A stretch of DNA of 64,000 bases, from positions 41,424,676 through 41,488,675 of the forward strand of contig OU862915.1 of NCBI GenBank assembly GCA_917880885.1, written 5' to 3'. This document shows positions 52,930 through 64,000 of this stretch, piece after piece. The translations under genes and the position numbers were made by a program. Under the pieces are notes generated by a model that saw only the letters and a program-made list of their open reading frames with translations, searched no databases and had not been told where the DNA came from. Position 1 is the first letter of the stretch, and each line of letters begins with the position of its first letter. This stretch comes from Limnephilus marmoratus. Lineage: Eukaryota; Arthropoda; Insecta; Trichoptera; Limnephilidae.

Positions 52930-55900
52930 TGGATCGAGGGAACCCCCATATCATAGCTATCTCGAGGACAAAGGAAGTTTAAATTCTACCAATAAGAGAG
53001 TGGACTTTGATCATTTTGGGCGGCCTTGAATTCTTTCCCACAGGAACGAAAGTTCAACGAACGGAATTGTAAACAGAACTAAAGACAAAGAGTTGAAGGA
53101 TTATTGACCCGGGTCATGTTTATTTAAGGCGCGATCGGGAACTGGAGATTTTGGGTGCCTAAAGTTTAAACGGAAGCACAAAAAAATCTTAGACGGGAAT
53201 GTTGAAAATAAGTAAATGAAAAATCATCAATAAGGGCACGGAAAACGTAACATGAATGGTCCCAGGGGTCGATTTAATTAAAACCGATCTGGAATGATCA
53301 CAAAAAACGGGTAGAATCTCGGAAATTTTCACAAACTGAATATAATAACCTGAAAAAGTGGGAAAATCTATTGATATGGAAATGGAATGGTGAAACGAAG
53401 TTATTAGAGCCAAATATCTCAAAAGAAAACTGATTGGAACTACTTAAATTGACTTTAATAGGTACCGATATAAGGATTACTCTGATCTGACAACACTATT
53501 CACGATAAACAGGATATTGAAAATATTGCATATCAAAGGCCACGGTACATTTTGGTCACTCTACAATTAAATCAAATCACAGGAAAAGATGCTTAACGTA
53601 GCCTGACACTGGGAAATGCGTGTGAACCGTCGAAGGAATCGCTAACCGTCTGACTAGAGAAAAAAGGTTGGCTATCACTTTGTTGATATGACTTTATCCA
53701 AATAAAATTATAGAACATGATTTCAAGCAATTAAGGGTATCATTAACACGAAACGACCTAAACAAAATTATACAAGTTAAATACGAATATTTACTCTAAA
53801 ATAAAAACATTACTTTTATGGTGTAGGCATTAAAAAATGAATTACGAGCAAGTACATGAAAATTTTAATATAAATACCTGTCAATGAGAAAATTTATGCG
53901 ATTTTTTACGAGAGAGAGACACTAAACTAATTTGGTTCTAAGACATGAGATAGGGGATTAACAGAGATTTGACAAAAGGTCATATACGGAGGAACCGAAT
54001 TTGGTCCTTTTCCTATGAAAGTCTGGGCGATCAGGAGTGATTTTTCTATGAAAGGAGAGCTCTAAAAAGTCTTTAAAAGACCATGGTTTGATAAAGAAAG
54101 GGATTCGTTGGGAGATTGGGGGAGAGTTCGGACGAAAAACAACGGGAAGTGCGGGATCGTGGTCGTGGTCGTGGAAGACTACTAGTAAAGTTGAAATGTC
54201 TACAAGTGTTTGCAAAAATAGTAAATTCAGTGTTTTATTTTCCTCTTAAAATTGAGAAATAAAAGTCCGATAAAGTGCTTTAAAATAATACTTCGTGAAA
54301 GTTCGGGTGTTTTATAATGAAAGTGTTTAAAGTCAGTAAATAAGAATTAAATGACATTCGGGGTTCTTTCTTACAACTTATATTTAGTGGTTTTATAACA
54401 TTTAACAAAAATCCAGTGTCTTAAAATAAATCAAATTACCGGATAAAAGAAAATATAACACGCGATTTTAAAATTAACTATAGGTGATATAATAATTAAA
54501 ACTTTAACTTTACTTTAAATAACATGACATAGGTAAAATAAATAACAATAACGAATTGTTCGAGTCACGTTTAAACTACAGTGGTTCAATAATTAGCGGT
54601 TAAAAATCCTTTGTGAATTGAATAACGAAATTGTAATAAGCAGTAGTGATAATAATTCGTACACTTGGAAAACGTGCGTATCTACGGTTATTAATTCTAA
54701 AGTGATATTAAAATATTGAGAATAAATAATAATTTACCTAATTCCGGACAATAAAATTAAACATCTGACTTGTTATTTGATGAATCACCTCTCGAAGGCG
54801 AATGAAATAAACCATTAGTTAATACAAGGTTGAGGAACTAAGCGAAATACCGAAGTGAATCTTAAATAGACAGATATTTGAAGAGTTTTTTCCATCAGTC
54901 TTTTCTCAAAAAGGGCCGATAGGAATCCATTAGCTAGGAATCGAAAAAAGGGAAAACCTCGATCACAATGTCGAATTTATGAAAGTCCCGACTGGAAAAA
55001 ATTGTAATCGATCGAGGGCGGTAAGATCAAAACAATTATTAATTATTTTCAGAGACAAAGAAGAAAGAGACGGGCGTGCATCACCAATAAATCAATCGGA
55101 GCTTTGGAGTTTTGTACTAACACACTGCAACTAATTAAAAGATTATGTTATTTTCCACGCAGGATAACAATGCCCACCAGCTCGAAAGCAAGCCAACCAG
55201 GAAATATCTACTCTGAGTTAGGCTACATATGTAGGTTTTTGCTTCAGTTAGGTAAATACGCTAATTTATTATAACTCATATAAAACGAATCGAGGCGAGT
55301 AGGACGTAATAAATGACTATCGTGGAAGCTCTTTATTCTATATTTCGTGTGCGGGAGTATACATGCGTCTCAAAATTAGGTCAAACAAACAAATACCTAC
55401 TTATAAATTAGGTTATACAAGTACTTGTTTTAGTTAGGTAGGTCTATTGTTTACATAAGCGTGTATAAGGATAGGCGACATACGATATCAGTTTGATTCG
55501 TAACCGAAATACCTATATTTCTCAGAACTATGTAGGTCAAGCAAACTATACCTTAGTTGAAGCTAGGTCACCCAGATACCTCTTAGGTTAGCAAAGTACC
55601 TACTTAAACGACCAATGTTTGGGCAAAGCTAGCACAAGTAAAATATAAAAGAATTAGTTAACCAATGAATTGTGTTTCAAAAGGACAATGACCGTAGAAA
55701 TAAACAATCTCCAAAGTAGGTCAGTATACCGAAGGTCGTCTGTGTGAAGAGTAAACAAACAAACCATAAAAATGATGTACCTATTAAATATCGGTCTTTC
55801 GTTCATCGGAGTTAATTAACTATTGGCACAGTTTAATTAGGTATTACAAGGTGTGATAGGAGTGTGCCTCTTAATCATTCTAGGTAATTACATTGGCGTA

Positions 55901-56039
55901 CTTGAATAATAATAATAATAATAAGACGAGGGAAAATAATTAACGACAACACATAAATTAAATAAACAAATAACCATGAGAAATGAAATACGTAACGCAA
56001 AAATCAATAGAAATAGCAAATTGATAGGTATAGCTAATA
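52930..56039. other. No recognisable gene; purine-rich + strand
   Basis: About 3.1 kb rich in A and G on the + strand, with (ATA)n at 55908-55923 and no frame above 85 codons. Its composition resembles 1-1319, and both precede a copy of the long repeat, so it may belong to the same large element. Confidence 0.45.
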
Positions 56040-57972
56040 CCTACCGAATCCTTTCACCGACGAGATTAGGGTATGTTATATGACCTTCGATTGTGTATCT
56101 AAAATTTCGATTAGAGTTCAATGACACGGTCACCTAAATTCCATCAACGAATAAATAAAACAAAAACACAAAAGTCAAGGGGCAGGTTTATCAATCATAG
56201 CTTACGACGGAAACTTCGCCCAATATGTGAAAGTAAAATCGACGTTAAATTCACTCAATTCTAAACAACTGATTATACTAGAGCGATCGCCAATAGGTAG
56301 CATTGTTTTAGCATGCAAAATTTCGCAAAGTAAAGTACCTCGACTAGCTTCAAACTCAAAGAGAGCTCATCACAATTATTCAGGAGGTCATTGATTCAAC
56401 GACAACTTGATTTATCTCATTTTAAACCTTTCTTATAGCAAGTAGGTATCCAAGAACCCATAAATACCCAAAAATCCTAAATACCTAACACACGAGGAGC
56501 TAGTGACCTCATTTAAAAAACACTGGTGTTCAAATACTCATACAGTCCTAAATCCTGAATTTGCTCACGCATATAGATTTCAAGGCTGCTGTATACAATT
56601 ATGTGCTGATCGGAAGGGTAGTGAGAACTTTGTCCGAGAGGAAAATTTTAAATCCTGTGACGGTATTGTCGAGATGGGGCATGCGGGGAGAGGTAGAGAC
56701 GTATGCGGATAATACGCAGGCGCGGCATTTAAAACTACAGGTTATTTGCATACCGTAAGCTCTTGTCAAACCTGAAAGCAAACATAAGGCTCATAAGGTG
56801 CGTTTTATGTCAGCTAGTCAGAGGTGGGGGAGCGTATTGCTAATGGCTAGTCACGTGGGAGTATGGATTCGCCTAAAACAGCTGCGTGCCACATTTAACG
56901 GATAGAGACATGATAAGGGAAGACATGAATTACCCCTTCTAGACTCAGTAGAGTTAAATTCAATCCGGAGGAGTCGGAAGTCGGAGTAAGACAGAAAAAC
57001 GGCATGAAGACTTGGTATTCCCCCATCTGGCGTGAAGAGCCCCTTTCGTAACAAGAGACGCTCGTCGAAGAGAGTAAAACTCGGACTTAAGGATAAGCTT
57101 AGCAAACGTATTTGGGAGAATCCGGTTTGAAATTGTTGTTCATCGGTTTTCACTTGGTTAGCGGAGGAGCCGACTTTTCAGCAAACATATTATCCCCCTC
57201 CCCATATCCATCCATCCTTACTATTTCAACAGTTTTGCGAATACTAACAAATAACACTAACTATGTATACAAAACATTATGTTAGGGGAAGCTGCAGACA
57301 AGAACTCCAATTGAGAAAACCGGACTCTCGAATACGAACATTCTACACTGGTAAGGTAAGGTTTTTTTATTTCTTGAAATGATGTAATTTATTAACTGTT
57401 GTTTATGTTATCGATGTATCAGCGGTGATAGGAAGAATTAAATAAACACACTAAATTCCTACGGAAATCAAATAGACACAAGGTCTAAGGCGGGGTTAGT
57501 TTATCAAACTCGGTAAAAGATACTCAAATAATAATAATTAATAAATCGGAAGATTCTCACCCTTTCTCTAAAAGAATCTATGGGTTACCACACGTAATAC
57601 ATTATCTTCTCTACATATGTGTGCATATTAAGTATGCAAACAGATGTAAAATCTAAAACAAAAAAATACACAACGCAGATTATAGAAATAATGTGAACTA
57701 AAATCTTAAATCTTGATTACTGTGAGAAAATCGCAGGGATTTAAGAAGATAGGGTAGGTTTAGCTAGATTATAAGGTATAGGGGTTTAGAAATCACGAGC
57801 CTGAGGTAGGAATAAACCGAAAGGAAGGTTGAGTCAGGCCATCATACCTAGTGGTGTGATCAGTAGGACATAAGGGTAGAATTATGAGCGTGGCTACGAG
57901 ACAGGAGCTACGAGATTTAAACTACGAGGTAGAAGCTTAGAAAAGTAAATCAGCTAGGTAGGGTTCATCACA
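56040..57972 (+). repeat. Long dispersed repeat, copy 2 (possible long LTR)
   Basis: Direct-orientation partner of 1320-3124. It ends GGGTTCATCACA and is followed by ATTGGTGTCAAAAGCC (57973-57988), as in copy 1; similarity stops at about 58012 (GGACCATTACAT in both). No coding capacity. Confidence 0.8.
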
Positions 57973-58012
57973 ATTGGTGTCAAAAGCCAGGAGGGTGGCG
58001 GACCATTACATC

Positions 58013-58529
58013 CTTAAGAGTTCCGGTGGGAACTCTAAATATAATTTTCAAAATTTCGTTTTGTGCTTTGAGGACTAGTTTTATAGTGGAATTGCGTAAA
58101 CTTCACCGTCCAATAAGACCATATTGTAAATGAGTCTGGCCTAAATAAATATTTATTAGTTGTTTTGATTTAAAATACTTCTAATTATAATGAATTTTTT
58201 TTTTATTATTATTGAAAATAAGTAAATGAAATATTTGGTAAAAAAATAAACGATAAATTATTTCTCAATAAAGGTATTTAAAAAAGAACGTATCAGAGAT
58301 GTCAACGTACTCGATAATGAGTGTCGTGCGAAACAATTACGGGTTAATAACATAATATATTTATGGAATACTAACTGAAGTACCGGTGGTTGGCTGTGCT
58401 TTACGCAGAATTTTTCTAAAATTCATGTAGACATTTCACGTTTTGTATCCGAAAAATAGAACTGTATAAAAATCAAAGCCAGGTCAACATTGAAGCAAAT
58501 ATAATATATATACATATATTTTTTTATAG
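58013..58529. other. No recognisable gene
   Basis: AT-rich, no supported feature. Confidence 0.5.
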
Positions 58530-58924
58530 TGATACCTGACAAGAGTCTCCAGCTGCTCCCGTCCGGAGCCAGTGAGACTATGGCATCCCCAATTGGCGTA
58601 TGTTGAGAGGCTGAAGGTAATGGGGAGGGGAAGGAGGTAGGGAAGAGGAAGGTGGGAAAGTTCCTGGCTATTCAGATCTGGTCACCAAACACGGCAATGC
58701 CATTTCAAGCAAGGTTTCAATTCTGATTGGTGGTCTTACACCAGGGCGATACTGAGAGTATCTTCCACTCTGGAACGTGCCGCAAATATAGTATATATTA
58801 TTTTAAATGAGTAAATTGTGAAATAACACAAATCAATCAAATACAATTTATTTGCCACGCCGGGATTCGATCCCGCGACCTTCGGAATGCGAGTCAAGAG
58901 CCTTACCGCTGGACTTCGCCGGCC
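58530..58924 (-). mobile_element. SINE family S1, full-length copy
   Basis: On the - strand a tRNA-like head has AAGTCCAGCGGTAAGG (A-box region) and GGGATCGAATCCCGGCG (B box). An AT-rich middle and a body with CTCAGTATCGCCCTGGTG and GGTGACCAGATCTGAATAGC follow. The 3' part carries GGGATGCCATAGTCTCACTG. About 395 bp. Confidence 0.8.
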
Positions 58925-59749
58925 AGATGGCGAAGATGTAAAAAAAACTAGTCCTATATTGCAATTTGACATATTTTTACTAATGGTGGTTCAGTTGCCT
59001 GGGTGCGACTTATTAGATATTTCAAAAAAAAAATCAGTAATACGGATAATCTATTTCAGTAGTATATTTCAGGAATACATGTAAAGGCATTCAGGAATAC
59101 ATACCTTGAACAGTCGGCACGTTCGTGTAGGAGGGTGCCGTGTGAATCATGCCTACGCTGACGAGCCAAAACAAGAGGGCTCTACCTCCAAATTCCACCA
59201 TTGTGGAGGTGGACCACCCCACTTTTCACCCGACAGCCTTCACCATCTGATTACAGCCAACCAGCGGCAGGGGTGGAACAAGGGTTAGGTTCACTATCCC
59301 TGGATTCAGAACAGTTTAGGGGTATAATAGAATCATCAAAAACCGGAAACATTTCACTGATTCTTTCAGAGTTTACAAAACACTTGTATTTTAACATTTT
59401 CGCTTCTTTGCGTAATGTCCAATAAAATCTGTATTTATTTAACAAATAACTGAAGTTAACACTGTAAAATTCTGTATCAACACAAATTAGAAATTTGCCG
59501 TTGCAGTCAAAATAGAATTTACCACTTTTTTTAGAATGGATAATTGATGTGATGACCGCAGAAATGTCCCTTTATGCCTGCAAAAAAATAAAATTCATTT
59601 CAATGTAAGGGAAAAGAAAAAAATGTTTTTTAAAATTATGACAGCACTTGAAACATGACAGGATTTTTTTCTGGAAAATTCATTACAAGAGGCCGTTGGA
59701 AAATGGTACTAAAAATGACAGATGAAAAGGGAAGGAAAAGTTTAGGAGT
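58925..59749. other. No recognisable gene
   Basis: A 60-codon + frame at 59106-59288 lies in a GC-richer patch but has no known motif. Confidence 0.45.
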
Positions 59750-60795
59750 GTAACAAGGCATAAAGTGTTCAGTAAAATAGCAACATTCTAAAAAGGTATA
59801 TATATTTTTTTCAATTGTGCAGCAGATTAATTTTATCCAATTACCGAACAATTTCTCATTTCGAGAGGCTTAATTTAGAAAGATTAAAGACTATTATGCA
59901 AAAAAAATAAGGCTATCTAAAGAAGAGTTGTGCATATCTGGTGTTTCCGATATTTCGGTCAATAGCACCATTCCTCTTGTCATGCTATGCTGTGTTAGAA
60001 CATCTGTTCTGCCGTATGGTATTTTGAACAAGTCGTGTCGACGACTATGGCTGAAATTTTCAGGTACGTGTAAGATATAGCATTCCAAGAAAAACGGGCT
60101 GTCAAAAGAGTAATGGATTATGTTAAAACTAAGAATTTCAAGGTTCAATGTGTTCATACACATCGCAGTATAATAATAAGGCGTAATTAGTTATACGTAG
60201 ATTAGCAGTAGTACCTAGATTGAAGGCATAATGAGTTCAGTAGAATAGCAGTGTTGTAAAAAAGCATATTGAAGTATGTAGAACAGCAGTGTAAAAGGCA
60301 TAAAGAGTTCAGTAAATAGCAGTATTATAAAAAGGTATAACAAGTTCAGTAGTTTCACAGCATCCTCAAAGATAGCATAGGCCCTGAGGGAAATCATTTT
60401 CCTCAGGACCTCAAAAAAAGCAGAAAAGAAGTATTATAAGACATAATGAGTACACTAGTATAGCAGTATTTTGATAGGGCATGATGATTTAAGTAGATTC
60501 GCAGTAAAATAAGGCATAATGAGTTCAGTAGAATAACACCATAAAAAAAGCATTAAGAATTAAATAGGGTAGCAATATCATGACGAGGTTAAGTAGTTTA
60601 ATTAAATAGGGTAGCAATTAGCAATATCATGACAAGGTTGAGTTAAGTAGAAAAGCAGTATTATAATATTGCATAATGAGTTAAGTAGAATAACAGATTT
60701 ATTGCATGGGTTGTATAATATCATGAGTTATGTAAAATAGCAGTATTCAAGAGCGTAACGAGCTAAGTAGGATAGCAGTATCATAACACTGCCTC
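59750..60795. repeat. ~38-bp minisatellite, interrupted
   Basis: Many imperfect units of GGCATAATGAGTTCAGTAGA + ATAGCAGTATTATAAAA type, dense from 60176 to 60795, with one unit at 59757-59800. A ~55-bp SINE tail fragment (60357-60412) is embedded. Confidence 0.85.
60357..60412 (+). mobile_element. SINE tail fragment inside the minisatellite
   Basis: CACAGCATCCTCAAAGATAG, then GGCCCTGAGG and CCTCAGGACC, the shared SINE hairpin tail, followed by an A run. Confidence 0.7.
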
Positions 60796-60799
60796 AAGG

Positions 60800-62091
60800 A
60801 TCACTCAATTATATGGTCTCAAAAGAAATGTAGTTCCACTTTAATCAACACTGAGAATTTTTAATTTTATTTTCCGCCACCAAGAACGACATTTTTTCTT
60901 CGTCAAAAGAAACTGCAGCGAAACAAAAAGCCATATTTTATTTCGTGCCATTTAGAATGAGACCGCAAGGAAATTGTAAATTTATTCCGGGAATAAAAAT
61001 GACTAGGAAAGGCGAATATTTCGTAAATTTTTATTTCGGTGGCCGGGGGAGAAGTTTTCGTATTATAAACCGGAGATTGTTTCAGCGCAGAGTTAAAACG
61101 ATATTTTTAGTTATTAAAAGAAGAATAATATGAGTACAAGACTTCAGCGACTCGAAACGGAATTGAGTTATGGCAAGAGTAACTGTGGTTATTGATGGTC
61201 GTATTGCAGAAGATTTAAAAATATGTCATTTACATGCTTTTATCAGAAATATTTAGATGTAACGTAGTCGTAAATACATTGCGTATCAATTCAATTGTAA
61301 TCAATAAATGTGGCTTTTTTAAATGAACAGTGGACACTGGAAGAGAATCTGACTGATTCTGATTTCCCTTCGCACGTTCTTGTTATGTTATTATTTTCTT
61401 GTTATTACGGCACCGATAAATCACTTGGCTGAGCACATGCACAAGTCTAGGCACAAATCGATATTAATAACTCAGATACGCCGCATACGTCATACGTACG
61501 TATAGTAAAGCAAGCTTATGGGTCCGAGTGGTTAAAGAACACAGTTACCATGGAGGTGATAACTGCACTGGTTAGACTCCAATCAAACACACTCAGAGAC
61601 CACTAGGTTGCACATAGGCTTCGTTAGTACAGTCGATATTAAAAATAACTGATAGGTTACACCAATATGAGTTGATCAATGCACTGGTTCATCTAATAGA
61701 CTATTTGCTCCTTAGGATTTATTGTTCACAGATAGATAATAATTAATAATCGTCATACAAATAATATTGGCAAATACTGTCAGATAAGATAGGTATGGAG
61801 ATAGATATTCATAGTTTCGTCTACAATGACGATTCTACAAATGACTCAACAAACAACTCACACTAACATCAAGCCGATTTACAATCAAGACATCCACAAC
61901 AAACAACCACACTACTTGAAATTACAATACAATCCCCGTTCCTTAAACACCCACTACAAAATATGGGATAAAATTTCTGAACTATATAGACCACTCACTA
62001 TATAATTCGCTACCAGATATGGATTGTTCATTTGATCAGTCATACATCTTCAAATACTAAGTTTTGAGACAATGAGGGCAGCAATGTTGAT
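60800..62091. other. No recognisable gene; tRNA-like relic near 61518-61590
   Basis: GGTCCGAGTGGTTAAAG resembles a Ser/Leu-type A-box region and GGTTAGACTCCAATC a degenerate B box. The rest shows nothing I can name. The 62-codon basic frame at 60945-61133 is unmatched. Confidence 0.4.
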
Positions 62092-62215
62092 ATGAAGACG
62101 AGGTAAGAGGCGATGCAGCACAGCTTCTACAGGTAACCAACTGGAAGTCAGCCGCTGAGGACAGGAGGAGTTGGAGGCGAATTTCGCGGGAGGCAAAAGC
62201 TCGATATGGGCTGTA
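62092..62215 (+). pseudogene. LINE (RTE-like) 3' fragment
   Basis: Encodes RGDAAQLLQVTNWKSAAEDR and RSWRRI, near-identical to the - strand fragment at 42910-43180, followed by a stop after YGL. Only the last ~40 codons are kept. Confidence 0.65.
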
Positions 62216-62891
62216 GCGCCATCGGAGAGAACGTGTTTATTATTAATTATTACGCTAACGTCTGTACGGTTGAAATTTAAGAATCCGTCTGAGAATGCAA
62301 CTCTAATACCACACCGTACGCAAAACCATTCTTGAAGTTTCTTAAAATGCTAGTTTTGTAATTCGATTTCGAATTCAAGCAAGTAGCCAATAATGTCAAA
62401 AGGATGGCGCCACGTACGTTAGCAGATCACATGAGAACGTGCCCCTGGCATGTATAAGTACTACGGATTTTTAAATTTGAGTAGGTATCTCTCCGAATAC
62501 GGAAAGATTGACGGTAATATGATTATTATCGTAACCGGCAGTTGTGAATAATAGTTTCAAGCGGCTATATATTACATGTGGCGTCATTGCCTGTCGCGGT
62601 TACTTTGTCCCGGTGACTAGCTGTCACTGGATCACGGTGGATCCGAGGCTATTTTTGGAACCAGATTTTTTAAATGGCCACCAACACTCAAACTGGGCGA
62701 AGCCGAACCAAAAGTCGCCCGCAGGGCCTACCAGCAAAAACCTGCGAAAAACTATATATTAAAATAATATATAGTTTTCTATGATTCGCTACAAGTTTTT
62801 CGGCATTATAATTGATTTGGTGGTGTTTATGAGCAATCTGTACTAGAGTTGTATGGAGGGTACGCTTTTGTATGTACATTACTGCATACTC
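62216..62891. other. No gene; 14-bp AT palindrome
   Basis: AAAACTATATATTA / TAATATATAGTTTT are inverted with a 3-bp spacer near 62748-62778. No gene is seen. Confidence 0.5.
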
Positions 62892-63287
62892 CCGGCCGGC
62901 GTAGTGCAGCGGTAAGGCGCTTGACTCGCATTCCGAAAGTCGCGGGATCGAATCCCAGCGTGGCAAATAAATTTTATTTGGTTAATTTGTGTATTTCACA
63001 ATTTATTCAATTAAAATAATATATAGTATATTTGCGACACGTTCCAGAGTGGAAGATACTCTCAGTATCGCCCTGGTGTAAGACCACCATTCAGAATTGA
63101 AACGTTACCTGAAATGGCTTTAGCCATGTTTGGTGACCAGATCTGAATAGCCAGGTACTTCCCCACCTTCATCTTCCCTATCTCCTTCCCTCCCCACTAC
63201 CTTTAGCCTTACAACATACCCCAATTGGGGATGCCATAGTCTCACTGGCTCCAGACCGGAGCAGTTGGGGCTCTTGTGCGGTATACA
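62892..63287 (+). mobile_element. SINE family S1, full-length copy
   Basis: Same family as 58530-58924, opposite orientation. The head has GTAGTGCAGCGGTAAGGC and GGGATCGAATCCCAGCG. The 3' end GGGCTCTTGTGCGGTATACA is followed by an A run (63291-63299). Confidence 0.82.
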
Positions 63288-64000
63288 TGTAAAAAAAAAT
63301 ACACTCAACTCAAATTTAGATTCGGGAGATGTCTGATTAATCAAGTGGAAGATAGGTTTGTAACCATAATATAAAACCGTGTAGCATAACACAAAATTTT
63401 AATGTAATACCTACAAAAAAAAATAAGTACTTAAATTAAAAATGAAAATAATATTTTTTTGTTAAGTTTTGTTCAGTCTTGTTTCTTTTTCTCTCTTTTT
63501 GTCTTCCTTGTATGTATTTGTAATCATCCGTATTTGAACATCCTTGTTCACTTCTTTATTGGTTTTCCCTAGTTTTTTGTTCTACTTATCTCGTCTTTTT
63601 TGTATGTATGTGAAACATGTATTTGTGATATCAAAGTATTATTTGAAATTTTACCTGTTACCTCCCATTTTCGTATTGTAAATTCATTCTGCCCTAAAAT
63701 GAATTTATTAACTCATCGGAATTGCCCTTGCAAGAAATAAAAAAGACGATATTAAAAAAGATATAAGAATATGTCATTTACATGATTTCGTCATGAATAG
63801 TATTTGGTGCTTGGTGACTGATATTGAAAATTGTTTGCGTATGAAATCGTAGACACGTGCCTTCAGCAACATTAATACCTTTATAAACCAAAAAAGTTGG
63901 TGAAAAATCTAATCGATTTCTGTATTTATGTCCTACAATTTATCCCATGTGACAATATTTAATAGCTATAATATTTAATTAAATGAAGACAATATTAGCG
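63288..64000. other. No recognisable gene
   Basis: AT-rich, with A-rich runs around 63410-63460. AATATGTCATTTACATG at 63768 recurs at 61220, too short to define a repeat. Confidence 0.45.

Noticed and set aside
1320..57972. The two long repeats as the LTR pair of one 55-kb provirus
   Set aside because: Both are followed by the same primer-site-like sequence, they are clearly diverged, and unrelated insertions fill the space.

Overview
The window is non-coding eukaryotic DNA, almost certainly from an arthropod and probably an insect. It is AT-rich and has no operons, no ribosome-binding sites and no multi-exon host gene that I can recognise. It carries a short (TTAGG)n tract, tRNA-derived SINEs, and BEL/Pao, Gypsy-like, Penelope-like, RTE-like, Jockey/CR1-like and hAT elements. 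A repeat ending in an inverted AAACGACTTCGAAAAGG motif, plus many 'taggtac' words, recall Lepidoptera to me, but the order is not settled by this sequence.

Layout. 1-3.7 kb: a long repeat (copy 1) followed by a primer-binding-site-like sequence, a three-unit tandem repeat and a G-rich purine tract. 5.3-6.8 kb: two head-to-head Penelope-like 3' ends, each with a GIY-YIG domain and a hammerhead-ribozyme-like motif. 8.3-9.3 and 14.1-14.8 kb: two copies of a foldback family with long inverted arms. 11.0-12.3 kb: a decayed LINE. 12.4-13.1 kb: a hAT-type element with an 8-bp target duplication. 14.9-15.2 kb: a 21-bp minisatellite. 16.8-17.6 kb: a TIR element. 17.8-22.65 kb: a 5'-truncated RTE-like LINE split by a complete 4-kb LTR element with identical LTRs; its single 970-codon frame has gag, protease and integrase regions but no reverse transcriptase core. 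25-27 kb: a large hairpin, a tyrosine-recombinase-like ORF fragment and a GC-rich block with a TATA/Inr promoter signature. 27.57-35.16 kb: a nearly intact BEL/Pao element with 466-bp LTRs, a GCAT target duplication, a MITE in its leader and one frameshift in the integrase. 36-37.4 kb: two related hAT-like elements. 37.8-38.05 and 42.55-42.85 kb: two short elements made of inverted arms that carry hammerhead motifs. 39.8-50 kb: SINE families sharing a hairpin tail, LINE 3' ends and MITEs. 51.9-52.8 kb: LINE remnant. 53-58 kb: purine-rich DNA ending in copy 2 of the long repeat. 58.5-63.3 kb: two SINE copies in opposite orientation and a ~38-bp minisatellite.

Most of the window can be read as a stack of insertions whose order is partly recoverable: the LTR element is inside an RTE copy, the BEL lies in or beside a SINE-like head, a MITE is inside the BEL, and a hammerhead element is inside another repeat. 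The two young insertions (Gypsy-like with 278/278 LTR identity by eye; BEL with two LTR differences by eye) show recent LTR retrotransposition. The strongest candidates for something unusual are the RT-less LTR element and the set of five or six hammerhead-like motifs tied to Penelope-type structures.
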